A DNA stretch of 64,000 bases from Adineta vaga (GCA_021613535.1 CP075495.1:4092001-4156000), one strand, 5' to 3'; positions 50,183 to 62,836 are shown, counted from the stretch's first letter. Notes: generated from the letters alone by a model not told the origin. Translations and numbers: made by a program.

Positions 50183-53100
50183 ATGACAACTTTGCAACGC
50201 CTAAATTGTTTACTGACATTATTAATCTGCAATGTTCTTACTGAAGGTAGTCGTTTTGAATGTAAGAAAGAATATTCATGTGGTTGTGGCCATACAAATG
50301 TAGAAGTTAATGCTCGAATAATCAGCGGTGAAGAAGCAGTACCATTTAGTTGGTCAATGATTGTGTCATTACGTTATGATTTTATTCATAATGGAAATAC
50401 TATGATGCACGTTTGTGGAGGAACTATTCTCACGGAATCATACATTCTTACAGCAGCTAATTGTTTAGATGAAATACAAGGTGATATAAAACTTGCGAAT
50501 TTAACTATTGCTGCTGGCATACATCGAAGATCTCAACCGAGACAAATCATTCGAGATATTAATCAGGTTATTATACATCCAAATTGGACAGGTTCATGGA
50601 ATCGCTATGAAAATGATATTGTTTTACTACATCTATCTGAGCCACTTGATTTTCTTCAAAATTCATTTATTACTCGAACATGTTTACCGACACAATTGAA
50701 TACTGACGAAGAATTAATCCATAATCCACCAAGCGGTACAAATTTAGTTGTTGCAGGATGGGGTCGAACTGTTTCTCATGGTGATGAATCCGACATACTT
50801 CGTCAATTAGTAGTTATTTCACTCGATAATAATCATACAAAATGTAGAAATATAATTAGCAATCCAAATAGTCAATTTTGCGCAGGTCAACGAGATTTGA
50901 GTATAGGTAAGAATATTTTTCTTTTACTATAAATTAAAAGAATACTTTCGTGTTTGTACTTAGGTCCTTGTTATGGTATGTAAATTGAATTAATAAATAA
51001 TTCTATAGATATTTTAGATTCATTTTCTAGGTGATTTTGGTGGTCCAATATTTCAATGGATAAAAGATCATTGGGAACAGGTTGGTATCGCATCATTTAC
51101 ACAAGATGGATGTGTACAAAATTCTGCGATCGGTTATACTCGACTTGCTTATTATCGTGAATGGATTGACGAACAAATAAAAATAAATGATGAATCAACT
51201 GATTATACATTATTGCCAATTACTAGTACTATTGATGAGATTGTTACTGAAAATCCATTGGTATTTCATCAATGTGATAGATACGAAGTTCCTTGTGGTT
51301 GTGGTCGTCGAAATGTTCAATTTTCGCCAACAAATATAATGAATAATAATTATGAAGCTATCCCATATAGTTGGTCAATGATTGTTTCTATACGTTCACG
51401 AAATAGAAATAAACATCTATGTAGTGGATCAATTTTAAGTGAATCCTATATTTTAACATCAGCATCTTGTCTTGCTAATTTATCAACATTTGGTCTAATG
51501 GTTCTGGCTGGTATTCATAATCAATCAGAAACAACTGGAATATATCGAAAAGTCGATCAGATATATTTACATCCAGATTATACAGGATACTTAGATAATT
51601 ATGCAAATGATCTTGCGATTTTACATATATCTCAACCTTTCGATTTAGAATATGATCTGTTTGTTAGTCGAACATGTTTAATGGAAAAAGATTCAATGAC
51701 AACGAATCCAATTTTTTATCCATCAGCTGGATCGAAATTAGCTGTGATTGGATGGGGTCTAATGAATTGTCGTAATAAAACGGATGAGGATCTTCTTCAA
51801 CAAATCGAAATCTATTCAACAGATCAGCTAGAGAAAAATTGTTATATACTAGATAAGCATCAAGATTATCAATTTTGTGCAGGATTGACAAATATTCAAG
51901 AAACAGGTTAGCCTTAGGATTGCATATTTTTATTTTTGCAATGTTCTTCCCTCTCTCTCTCTCTCTTTAGTTCCATGCGTGGGTATGTAAATAAACTTTT
52001 GATTTTTTTTGTTGCTATTTGTTTTCTCAATATCATTTGTCAAATAGGAGATCCAGGAAGTCCCATATTTTTATGGTCTGATGGACGTTGGCAACAAGTT
52101 GGCATTGCATCCTATGTATTTGATTGTGCTCCCTTTCAAAATCTAGGAATCTATACTCGAACTATTGAATATAAGGAATGGATACAATCTACTATTAAGA
52201 ATTGTTCATCTATAGTTCTCTTACCATCAACAACAACAACAGATATTATAGAGACAACAACAACGATATCTACCAATCATAGTACGATACAACCAGTATC
52301 TTATATCTGTAATCGAACATCCACCTGTGGGTGTGGTCTTGTTTCTGTTGTTTTAACGCCTTCACGTATAATTGGTGGTGAAAATGCAATGGAACATACT
52401 TGGCCAATGATGGTTTCATTACGTCTTATGAATGCTGATCGTCATTGGTGTGGTGGAAGTATATTATCGAATTCTTATATTCTAACTGCTGCACATTGTC
52501 TTTTTGGAAGATCATCAAATCCACCCGTCGATGTGGTTATTGCTGTTGGTCTAACAAACTCTTCCGATCCAAATCGAATCCAGCGAACAGTCGATCATAT
52601 TTATTTCCATCCAGAATATATCGGTATAAAAGATAGTTTTCGCCATGATATTGCTGTATTGCACTTAAATCAATCATTAGCAATAGAGAATAATTCGTTT
52701 CTAACAAAAACATGTATAAATCGTGTTAATCCACCAATATTGAGTACAGAATATATAAAAAATGGTACGCGCCTCTCTGTTATTGGATGGGGTCGAAGAC
52801 AATTGAATTCTTTTGATCAATCTACAATTCTTCAACAAGTGGAAGTATATGCAATAGATAATAATGATCCAATTTGTAAAACTGCCATGAACGATTCTGA
52901 AACACAATTTTGTGCCGGATTACATAAAGGTGGAAAAGGTAAATATTCGATAGATTATTAAGCAAATTTTTTTATCTCTATTTGTCATTTAGATTCTTGT
53001 CAAGGTATGTTTTATCGTTAGAAAATTTAAATACTAGGTTCAATATCAAATAAATCTCATATTATAGGGGATTCAGGTGGACCTATATTTCAATGGGCAG

Positions 53101-53438
53101 GAGACTATTGGGAGCAGGTAGGTATCGTTTCTCATGGAGATGGATGTGCACAACCTAATCGACCAGGTGTATATACTCGATTATCTTATTATTATGATTG
53201 GATTAATAATATCCTTAAAGATGGAGGTGAACATGTGGAACCACAATTGTCCTCCAGTGGAACGTCATCATCATCGGAGATTACATGGGTATCGAATATC
53301 ACTCCTAATGACACTACAGCAACAATAATAATAGGAAATAAAACAACACCACGTGCAAGAAATACAGCTAGTATGCATTATAAAAATTTATGCACTTTGA
53401 TGATACTTGGGCTTTTATTACGCGTATTTGAATACTGA
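50183..53438 (+). CDS. Polyserase-like secreted protein: three trypsin-fold modules, only the third intact
   Basis: A secreted or GPI-anchored protein of 965 aa. Exons are 50183-50906, 50964-50975, 51031-51906, 51971-51982, 52048-52938, 52993-53004 and 53068-53438. A signal peptide precedes three S1 modules, each introduced by a CGCG motif. Module 1 (about 45-298) has [13 protein letters not shown] in place of TAAHC, ENDIVLL, and GDFGGP in place of GDSGGP. Module 2 (about 345-600) lacks the activation site (NIMNNNYEA) and has TSASC, ANDLAIL and GDPGSP. Module 3 (about 648-905) is complete: [20 protein letters not shown] and DSCQGDSGGP, whose Asp189 predicts cleavage after Lys/Arg. Modules 1 and 2 lack the catalytic His and Ser and should be inactive. 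A Ser/Thr-rich tail ends in a short hydrophobic stretch ([13 protein letters not shown]). Each module has a 12-nt microexon at the same place. Confidence 0.93.
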
Positions 53439-54004
53439 GGAATTTACTGACAATAGCTTTCTTTTTTTTGCGTTTATTTTTTCACTTGGTACGAATAAAA
53501 ATGAACGTAAATGAATATAATCTCTACTGTAATGATCAAATAAAACAAGAAAGCATTGATCATTTGTATAAAAAGCAAAGATTTCAATCGTATTTCTATA
53601 CGTGTAACATATTCATAGAGCATTAATAATATGCGTTACTCAGTTCAATAAGAAAACAAAATAACAATAACAATATTATGTACTTATTATTCACATTCAC
53701 AATAAGATGTAAAAAAAAGATCAGACGCAATTCATGTATTACGTTATTCCTGTCAAATTAAACATGTTTCAGTCGAACAATAATATCCGTCATAAAATTT
53801 CTCTTTAAAGATAAACTAATATAATTAATATTTGTTTACTATTTTTTTAACCTTGATATATGTAACATCGTTACATAAGTACTCATTTCTATACAATAAT
53901 GACGTACATGTCATCTCAAGAAAACAAAAATATGACGACACATTCAAAATACAAGTATATAAATCATCAATGATTTGCATTAAACTCAATTGCTTCAAGT
54001 TAAA
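53439..54004. other. Intergenic region, protease to CAP gene
   Basis: No gene is visible. It contains the protease 3' UTR and the CAP gene upstream region; AAATAAAAC at about 53539 is a poly(A) signal candidate. An acceptor-like TTGCTTCAAG precedes the CAP ATG by 5 nt. Confidence 0.55.
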
Positions 54005-54777
54005 ATGATGCTCTCATTTATCTTTGCATACTTGTTTTTGTTTTCATATACTCATGGAGAAGATCAATGGAAGGATCTATTAAAAAGCCAATTAGTTCGA
54101 GATACACAACAACAAAATTTCATTTGGTCACGTTTTAACTGGCGGCGTACAACTACCAACAAACCAACAATAAGCTCATCGACAAACAAACCAATTGTCA
54201 CATCATCAGCAGCAGTAGCAGCATCAAGTACAACAGCAGTATCATCGTCATCAGCATTCACTACTTTCCAAAATGAAGCATTGAATCAAACAAACCAATA
54301 TCGTGCAAAGCATTGTGCACCGAATTTAAAACTCAATGCCACACTTAATAATATTGCTCAAAACTATGCGAAAAAATTAGCTTCACTTAACAGTATGATC
54401 CATAGTCAAAATGGTCTCGGAGAAAATTTATATTCGACTAGTTCATCAGAAGCAATAGATATTACTTCGATTAAAGGTAAATAATATTTATATTTGTTCG
54501 ATTAAAATAATATATTATTTTCATAGGATCAAAACCAGTTGATTTATGGTATGAAGAAGTAAAGCTTTACAGTTGGGGATCGCCTGGTTTTACATCTGGA
54601 ACAGGACATTTTACTCAACTTGTTTGGGCATCGACTACTGATTTTGGTATCGGTATTGCATGTACAAACAATAATAAATCATGTTATATTGTGGCAAATT
54701 ATTCACCAGCCGGTAATATACAAAATCAATTTCCGTCTAATGTCAAGAAAGTATCATCGTGTACTCAATCCAGTTAA
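54005..54777 (+). CDS. Secreted CAP/SCP-domain protein
   Basis: A 240-aa secreted protein from exons 54005-54476 and 54527-54777. Start at MMLSFIFAYLFLFSYTHG, a signal peptide. A region rich in Thr/Ser/Ala (about 45-92) links to the CAP domain (about 95-235). Family landmarks are present: NQYRAKHCAP, the His in MIHSQNGLGENLY, the CAP1 motif GHFTQLVW, and the CAP2-like CYIVANYSPAGN. The two His and the Glu of GEN that line the family cavity are kept. It is closest to the GAPR-1/pathogenesis-related group. Roles in this superfamily range from lipid binding to immunity; none is claimed here. The single intron lies between the GENLY and CAP1 blocks. Confidence 0.9.
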
Positions 54778-55553
54778 AGACATGAGTCATCAGTGTTTTT
54801 TAGTTTATTTTTCGTGTTCATCACTTCTATTTTTGTTCTTTATAATAAAAACGAAAACACACCGAATTTCGGTAAAACTTATTATCATAGAATCTTTCTA
54901 AAGAAGCCGGTCGAAGCTTGATACTATTTTTGAACTTTGAAAAAATCTAGTGAGACGTTTTTGTGAACATTCGGTAGGTTTCAAAAGGACTGGCGTTTCA
55001 AAAAAGTTTAACCATTATTATAAATGCTACTGGTTTTAATTCATGTCTAAATTTATAATCTACTTGTAGCAAGTGACTAGCTCTTTAAAGCTTGATTTGT
55101 CCACCTTGAGATGCAAGAGCTGAATTAACGTTGTCACTTGGTCATCGATAATGATATGCTTTTTACAGCAAAGTCTAAAAGAAATCCTTGACACTATCCA
55201 GATTTGTGAATATGTATATATTCATTTCTTTGTTCTAAATAATAATAATAAACTCGATGCAGAAAAGATATTATATTTATCTATATTCTTATTTCAAAAA
55301 GTAGTTCTTTTTCCAGCGAACGTCATGTTGATGAATATACGTTAGCATTCAGTAATAGAAATTTATAAGTAAATTAATGATTGAAAAAAGATGTCTCTCT
55401 TGCCAGTTATATTTGTATAGGGAAAACTCTGTCTTTGTTCTATTGGTTTTCCTCCATCTCGATGGTTTCCTAGGAAGACAAAACCGACAGTCACTCATTC
55501 ACACGTACTTTTATTTCCATTTTATTTTTAAACTTTATAATTTAATTCTACTA
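54778..55553. other. Intergenic region, CAP gene to SRPBCC gene
   Basis: No supported gene. An open frame at 55151-55345 has no recognisable content. AATAATAATAATAAAC at 55240-55253 includes an AATAAA candidate. Confidence 0.5.
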
Positions 55554-56303
55554 ATGGCAAGTATTTTTTCTCGTTATTTAAAACATATCTCATGTATTAT
55601 CCTGATATTTGCTATACTCTATAAATATGAAATACCTGCGAAGTCATCGGATGGTAAAATATTATTGATAACAAAATCATCGACTCTTGCATATGATAAA
55701 CTACATGTATATCAAATTATTACAAACATCGATAAATTTACAGGGGTTTGTTATTTAACAAAATTGAGATCAAAAATATATCTACTATAGTTGAATAATG
55801 TGTTCTTTTAGTGGTATCCGAATATTGCTCGTGTAGAACATATGAAGTCAACAGCTTCGCAAGGAAAAAAACCTGAAGGTGATAAATATCGATTGATTAC
55901 CAAAGTCCCTTTAATTGGTTCGTCTTTTCGTTGATTTCAATAGGGAAATAATTGTAAGAAATATTCTCTTTAGGTGAAATATCATCTGAACTAGTTATTC
56001 AAAAAACAGATCGTGCCCAACGATTCATTTATTCAGTTAATTCATGGTTACTTGAAGTTAATTCAATTGAGTTAAAAAGTACTCCAAAAAATACAAATTC
56101 AACTGATATTGAATGGACAGTCTATACAAAACGACGTAGTTTTCTTTTTCAAGTAAATGAAAATCATTTTTTTTTCATATTTATAGTTAATCTATACATC
56201 TTCTCTCTTTTAGTATCTCATCTTACCATTTGCAAAATTCTACAAAAATCAACTCGTTCGTGAAGCATTATTTTCGTTAATGATTCATTTTCGTAATCTT
56301 TAA
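55554..56303 (+). pseudogene. SRPBCC/START-like (polyketide-cyclase type) gene with possible 1-base frameshift
   Basis: A protein of about 200 aa from exons 55554-55745, 55812-55916, 55973-56152 and 56214-56303. An N-terminal hydrophobic anchor (ISCIILIFAILYKYE) is followed by KLHVYQIITNIDKFTG, WYPNIARVEHM, KVPLIGEISSELVI and ILPFAKFYKNQLVREAL. This is the look of ligand-binding SRPBCC proteins. Exon 2 does not stay open: after WYPNIARVEHM the frame runs into a stop, and the matching downstream frame (KPEGDKYR) is one base off at the A6 run, 55865-55870. Another donor at 55750 would keep the frame open but lose WYPN. This could be a sequencing error in a homopolymer, a real lesion, or alternative splicing. 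I call it a pseudogene with low certainty. Confidence 0.5.
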
Positions 56304-56894
56304 TTTTCTTAGTTATCTGAATGTCTTTTTCTGTTTTGTTTCGTAATATGAACTCAAATATAAAATAATAAATAAACTGATATAACAGAATATCCAACTG
56401 AATGTTAACGATTTTATTTTAAGACAAGACTACTAACTTTCTATGTTTACCGGAGAAAAACAAATATACATATACATCGTGTTCAATAATCAATATTGAT
56501 TTAAAAAATATATAAGAAAAATGCTATCAAACTATGTGGAAATTGATTGTGATTTTTATTTCTGAAGAAAAATTTTGATTGTATTGAGAATGGTATACAT
56601 TGTTGTAAAAATAGAGAGAAACTAACATTTTTAATGTGACTTACTAATAGTAATAGTTAATTGAATGAATGACTTACATACGCTTATTTGCTGTTCAGCT
56701 TTAGTCTTAACAATCTGCTGAATATGAAAATGGTAGATTTGATTACCTTTTTAAATATTATACGAATCAGGACAATATATGAGTACATAGAATTAGATGC
56801 ACAAAAAATCTACAGACATGTTATTAGAAATGTCTAACTTTATTGTAGAAGAAAAGGTATCTGTTAAAAACAGATAGGTAATATAAAAAGATCC
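56304..56894. other. Intergenic region, SRPBCC gene to tRNA
   Basis: No gene is visible. It includes the SRPBCC 3' UTR, with AATAAATAAAC at about 56367, and the downstream side of the minus-strand tRNA, where transcription would run out through the T-rich complement. Confidence 0.55.
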
Positions 56895-56982
56895 TGCCCA
56901 TGGCGGGTCTCGATCCCGCGACTTCCGCGTTACTCAATGCTGTCTATAAGCACGGCAATCTAACCAACTGATTTACACGGGC
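56895..56982 (-). tRNA. tRNA-Ile(UAU) with a 14-nt intron
   Basis: On the minus strand the cloverleaf folds fully. The 7-bp acceptor stem pairs GCCCGTG with CATGGGC (one G-T pair), with discriminator A. T8 and A9 are present. The D-stem is AATC/GATT, with A14 and GG in the loop. The anticodon stem is CCGTG/CGCGG and the T-stem GCGGG/CCCGC with loop ATCGAGA. The anticodon is TAT (plus-strand 56946-56948). A 14-nt intron (56931-56944) sits one base after the anticodon, the standard eukaryotic position. tRNA-Ile(UAU) genes typically carry introns in animals. The loop has A at position 54 in place of T, a difference also seen in other eukaryotic tRNAs. Confidence 0.93.
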
Positions 56983-58803
56983 AATGATTAATTATTTATT
57001 TATTTCAAAAGATTCGTTACTCAAATATACATCATAATTTCCATTAATCAATCAAAGATTGCTATGTGTGATTTACTTGAATTTACAAGGCTGAGAGTAG
57101 GATGAAGTGTGTGCGTGTGGACGAAGGTATGAGTACGATCGATCGAAGAGAAGATATACCTACCAACTTAATCTACAAGTAGTCTGTTCTAAATTTGATT
57201 AGAGCATAGTTAGCCAAATATGTAACTACAGAATGGATAGTGATCACACAAAGCGACAATTCATTCAAAATATTCACACTTAGTCATCTATAGCAAAAAA
57301 AATAAATTGAGTTGAAACATGCTATCAATGAAACAGAAACTTTCGACGAATAGAAATCGACTATTCTTCGCTATATAGATCTGGTGTTCGCCTCGGTTAT
57401 TCATTTATTTACTTCACTTTCCATTTCATGCTATAATAAGTTCTACAAATACACACGCAAATTATCGAAATTAATTTAAATCATTTCTATGAGTTATATT
57501 TAGTCAAGAATAAGATTTTTGTAATATTCAATTGCATTCTATTTTGTAGTCTGCTAACAGCATAACTTCAACTATATGTGAATTGAATAATATAAAGTAT
57601 CAAAAGATGAAATGTTATTCAAAGCAAATGAATCAAGAAAATACTTTTCTGTTGGTAATTATGTCAAAAGGTTTAAATGAAAAGTATCAGGGTGAAGCTG
57701 AAATGATTATTGACATCGATGAATTGAAAGCAATTGTTTTAAATGATGGAACGAAAGATGAAATGCCTATATGAATAAGTAAAGAAATAGCAACTAGCAT
57801 AGATGCAAATGAATAGTTTCAATTAAGAGACTTAGTTAATATTTCGTCAGTTTTTTCAATGCATTCACACATATAGAAAAAAAAATAAAGGCATGCCGTT
57901 CCATAATATACATCTCCAATTATGCTTTTGGTACAAAATAGTTTCGAAAATGGTAGATAAAATATTTCTCTCCTATACTCTAAGAAAAAAAGGATTTTCG
58001 CAAAACCTTCAAAACTTCTTGTCTTGTATGTATGGGAAAAGTCTTTACATATTCGTAAAGATTATAACACCTTCATATTAATGTGATAATCTTTGTTGGT
58101 TTGACATTAAACATCGAGAGCTTCACATTTAATCTTGAATTTTCTTCTCATGCATCCAAGCAATGAAAATTTGTTCTTTCAATTTTTCACACCTGAGCGA
58201 ACATTTTCGAAGGTTCAATAGAGTACCAACTTTCTGTAGTGTGTATCTTCTTTTTTTTATTTGAAAGATTCTATATTCATATTTCTACTCATTTTTCTCG
58301 TCGATATAAATTCTCTGAGTATGCAGAAAAGGATCAACGTCATTCAGCGAATAAGTACTAATTGATTATTAATCGACAATATTACATATGTCGGTCTCTC
58401 TAGGTGAAGGACAGTCGACAAATCTTCTTAGAATATAGGTCACAAATGTTCATCGTAAAGACACAGCAGGCCACTTATTCTTCTAATGATCATCGACTTA
58501 TGACTCAGTCTTAAGGGCATAGAAAATGTCAGTTAAATATCAACATAACCATGAAGTAATGAACTATATATGTCAAAAGTTTGTCACTATGTATCATATG
58601 TAAGTTTCTGTCGGCTAATATGTCATTGATGATAACTTTAGTAAATAGGGTTAAAATTATTCATGGGATATTATTATTAATGAAGTATTACCATACATCA
58701 GACAAAGATCGATTAGATGCTTTTTCTGCTTCGAATCTTTTATTTAATCATCACAACACAAATGAACACTACATAAATATTCTCACTGTCTAATACTGCA
58801 CAT
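56983..58803. other. Intergenic region, tRNA to Ig-receptor gene
   Basis: About 1.8 kb with no supported gene. A 63-codon frame at 57583-57774 is Lys/Glu-rich but has no domain or splice context. The left edge is the tRNA 5' flank; internal promoters (A and B boxes) lie inside the tRNA. Confidence 0.5.
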
Positions 58804-61800
58804 CTAAACCACAACTTCATACACTGTTTTTTTATTTGAAGGATCATTTTTAATTGGTGTTGAATAAACACCATCACTATCATCGATATCTTCTTTATCA
58901 TTTGTTCCATAGAATGGAAAACCATAGGTAATATTTTGTGTTGGACAAGTATTGACATGATTTTGTGTAAACGATTGATTCGTTTGATTCAAATCTGTTA
59001 CAGTTAACTGATCACCATTCGTTAATAGAGTTGATTTAGGATTAGATAATTTAGGATCATTTGAACCATTTGATGATTTTCCTAACAGTTAATAAACATT
59101 TATCTTATACTTAATTAAAATTAGTTTTTTTTCTAAATTAAATACCTGAAAATTGATCAAGACTTAAATAAGATGGTGGTATCTGTTGTTGTTCAGGATA
59201 TGTGATGTTTGAAAAGAATTTTGTCGAACTAGAAAACAGCAAAGTTAAGAAATAATTTATTCTTAATAATTAGTTTTACTTTGCTGCAATTGGTTCGAGA
59301 ATCACGGGATGTTGAGAAGATTTCTTACTTGAGATGGTAACTAAATAGTAAGTTTGTTTTATATTTATAATTGTCCGCAATGTCTCATAGATAAAATCCT
59401 TACTTAAACTATGAGTAGTATTTCGTCGTCGTCTTCGTTTTAAAATAAAACAAAATATGCAAAGACCAATTAGAATGAGTAGAGTAACAGTTATAATGGA
59501 AGATACGATGATAAATATCCAATTGAATGATGTTTCACGTTCTAAAATATTATCATATTTGAGTTTGTTTCAAAACGAAATGTAATAGAACTTCTATTCA
59601 CTTATATCAACTAGAAAGTTTTCACCACAAAAACTTTCATATTGATCCAGACAAATCGATGTATTGATCATATGATTTAGAAAGATTTTATCTAATTTAA
59701 TTACTCCACTTGATGTTACAAGACGTTGACAAGTATGCGTTTGATTAGATATTTCAATACGAATACATAAAGGAACTTTGACTGATGTGAAAATGGTATC
59801 ATTAATACGATAATGTATGGATCCTTCCGAAAGATACAACGATGAATATTCAAGAAGTGGTATTTCTAAGAGAAAACATATTTGATGTCGTCCATTAAAA
59901 TATGAACAAACCTTCTTTTCCTATTGGTAAATCTTTTGTTTGTAAACGAAGAAATGCATTTTTAGAACTTTGTCCTAATTGATTATGAGCTCGTACAGTT
60001 ATGTTATAGTATTCCAGATGTCGAAGTTCTGAAAATAGATCACAAATCAAACATCAAGAAGTGTATATATCGACAAATGTACTTGTAAATGTAAATTGTG
60101 TTTGATTTGTTTCTTTCCATACTGAATTATCCAAAGAAATCCAAAATGATTGTGTCCATCCACCATTGAATCCTGCTTTCCAACTGACACTAATCGTTGA
60201 ATAACTAACACTTGTTACGATTAAATCCATTGGTGAATCAGGTACATCTATACATAAAAGAATCTGTTGTTTATTTAGTTTCAATAAATGAAGAACAGCT
60301 GTCAGAAAATATGATTGATTGATTGATTGATAAGCTATTAATCTAGGGAAAAATTCCATCCTATGAACACTTGGAAGTATATGTCTATATGATATGATAA
60401 TGATCGATAAAAGAGCAAACACAGTATGAGATGAGAATCGAACTTACAACTAAAGTGTATGTCAACATACCTTTTGATCTCAGTTGGATACTTGTAGAAT
60501 TATATCCTAACTTATTTGTTGCATTACATGAATAGAAACCATAATCTCGATTTGATTGAATTTGTCGAAGAATTAAATAAGACGAAGAATTCTTTTGTGA
60601 AATTAAATATTTCGTAGAATTTGATAAAATTTTATTTTCTAATTTCCATAGAATTGTTGCTGAAGGATATGAATCAATGTTACAATGTAATTCAATATTC
60701 GTTTCTTCAAGATCAGCAGCAATGATCGGATGTTCAGAATATACTTTTGGAGTATCTAAAAATAGCAATTGAATTAAATGATTCAAAATCAATCTATTAT
60801 TACATTGTACAAGAACTTTTGTTTGAGTTTTATTAAATTTTTCAATAACACTTCCATTTGAATATTTCAAAGTATTCTTAACTAAACATACATAATTGCC
60901 TGCATCTTCTCTCGCAATTTTTTCAATAACGATTGATGATGTTAATGAACTTGTATTTAGCTTTTCGTTGTTTTTATACCATTGATAATAATCAATCAAT
61001 GGATATGAATTAACATTACAAGATAGCACTAACCGTTGATTTTCCGTTTTTATTCCACCACCAGTTAATTCTATCAGCGGAGAATCTATTAATGAAAAAA
61101 GAAATAGGTTTTACTGAGAAAACAAAAAATATCCTTGTCTATCTATTTTACATTGAACACGAATATGTACGGATGATTGACTTTGGCCAATTGCATTTGT
61201 TGATGAACATGTATATTCTCCATCATCAGCACGTTTAATCGATTGTAATGGTAATGAAGGTGAAGTATGACCTAAAAAAGTAATCCAAAAGTAAGTCATT
61301 ATCATTTCATCTAGAGAATGTACAAACCAGATAATAAAACACCATTTTTTAACCAATTAATTGGTTTAATCAATGCTGGATTTGAATCAATTTGACAATC
61401 AATTGTTACATGATCATTTTCCGTCACAAGTAAATTAAGATTTGAAACAATTGCTCGATTCGAATGTAAACTTACATCTGGTTTATCTATTTTAAATAGG
61501 CAAGAAAACGAATTTATAATTATTAAATCGAAGTTCATCTTTTACATTGAATATTTAATGTATAGGATGATTGTAATGGTTTATCTAATGCTTGATTTTG
61601 TACTTGACACGTTAATGAACCATTATGAAAACGTTTTTCCAATGGTAAATATAATTCACTATGTGATTGATGTGTATTTGGATAGACATGATAGAACGAT
61701 CTAAAAAGAAATTTATAGGAAAAGAAAAAAAGATTATCTTTATTGTCTTACTCATTTAATTTCATATCATTCAATAACCAATGAAATGTGGGTAGAGGAT

Positions 61801-62455
61801 TTCCACCTTTTGTTTTACAGGAAAATCTTCCAACTTGATTTTCCACTAAACTTCGATTTGTTTGTTGAAGATCCGGTTGTGATGGTCGAGCTAAAATAAG
61901 ACTCAAATGTTATATCAATGGTATTCATCTAGTGAAGATTAAATAGATATGTTAACCTTGTTAATCCTAATTAGAAACAATTATCAAACAGTCATAGATC
62001 AATCATTTGTACGATCAATCTCAAGGTAGAATTATCCAACTGTGTAAATGTCATCAACTTACTTAAAATAGTTAAGAGTACATTAATTGATAAAACTTGA
62101 TCAAAATTTTGACATAAATATCTTCCACTATCTTGACCAACGACAGACTTGATAATTAAATCATATTTACCAGTAATTTCATATTTCTTCTTATCACCAG
62201 ATATCTCTGTATTAACGGATAGAACAACACCATCTTTTGACCTATGTAATTTACCGAACAATCCAAACAAGAAAGGAAATATATAGTTATGACTACTGAC
62301 CACATAACACGATCTCGTTCTTGTAATTGTTCAAAATAACAAGTAAGTATAACATCACGTCCTTGTTTTTCTGCAATTGTTCTTGTATCAACTATTCTTG
62401 ATGCATGAATCCATTGAATAATAATAATAATCGATAAAAAGACTAAACAAATCAT
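58804..62455 (-). CDS. Sidestep/nephrin-like Ig-superfamily adhesion receptor
   Basis: A single-pass adhesion receptor of 859 aa from 15 exons. They are 62455-62301, 62241-62063, 61890-61752, 61700-61546, 61486-61328, 61271-61152, 61085-60804, 60755-60471, 60247-60083, 60028-59912, 59865-59602, 59541-59404, 59340-59280, 59228-59146 and 59081-58804. After a signal peptide come five Ig domains. Ig1 is V-type (LTCYFEQLQ, MWSKDG, GRYLC). The others show FSCKTKGGNPLP...LTCQV, TIDCQIDSNP...YTCSSTNAIG, LSCNVNSYP...YVCLV and LHCNIDSYPS...YSCNATNKLG. An FN3 domain (ISVSWKAGFNGG, YNITVRAHNQLG) and a further region lead to the TM helix (about 682-703) and a tail ending YEVVV, a possible class II PDZ ligand. 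Five Ig plus FN3 plus TM is the Sidestep-like layout; nephrin/Kirre is the alternative. Most introns are phase 1. Confidence 0.88.
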
Positions 62456-62836
62456 TGATTAACAAACAATATTATAGAGAGAGAAAAAAACGGAAAATGA
62501 ATCATCATTGTGTTAAATCTTACCAAAGACTGTTATTTGATACATTTGTTAGATTGAATTGAATACGTTAATCTGAATGCGAAGTGTAGAGATGAAATTT
62601 TATTATGTTACGTCAAGTTAAAGTTCAACATAAGAATCTTTTATGTATTCGCTTTTGCTTCACATCTTTCGAATCACCGAATAGAAATGAATTTGTAAAT
62701 AAACTAGATGACGACGAGCAAAAAGGATCAGGTCGATTGAGAGAGGATAGAAATAATTATGATTTCTTCGCCTTCTATACCAATAATGAGTAAATAGACA
62801 TGCGGATGGTAAAAGAAATGAATGAACGGACACCAC

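Noticed and set aside
57583-57774. 63-codon plus-strand frame between tRNA and Ig gene
   Set aside because: No domain, acceptor or donor support; Lys/Glu-rich composition is common by chance here.
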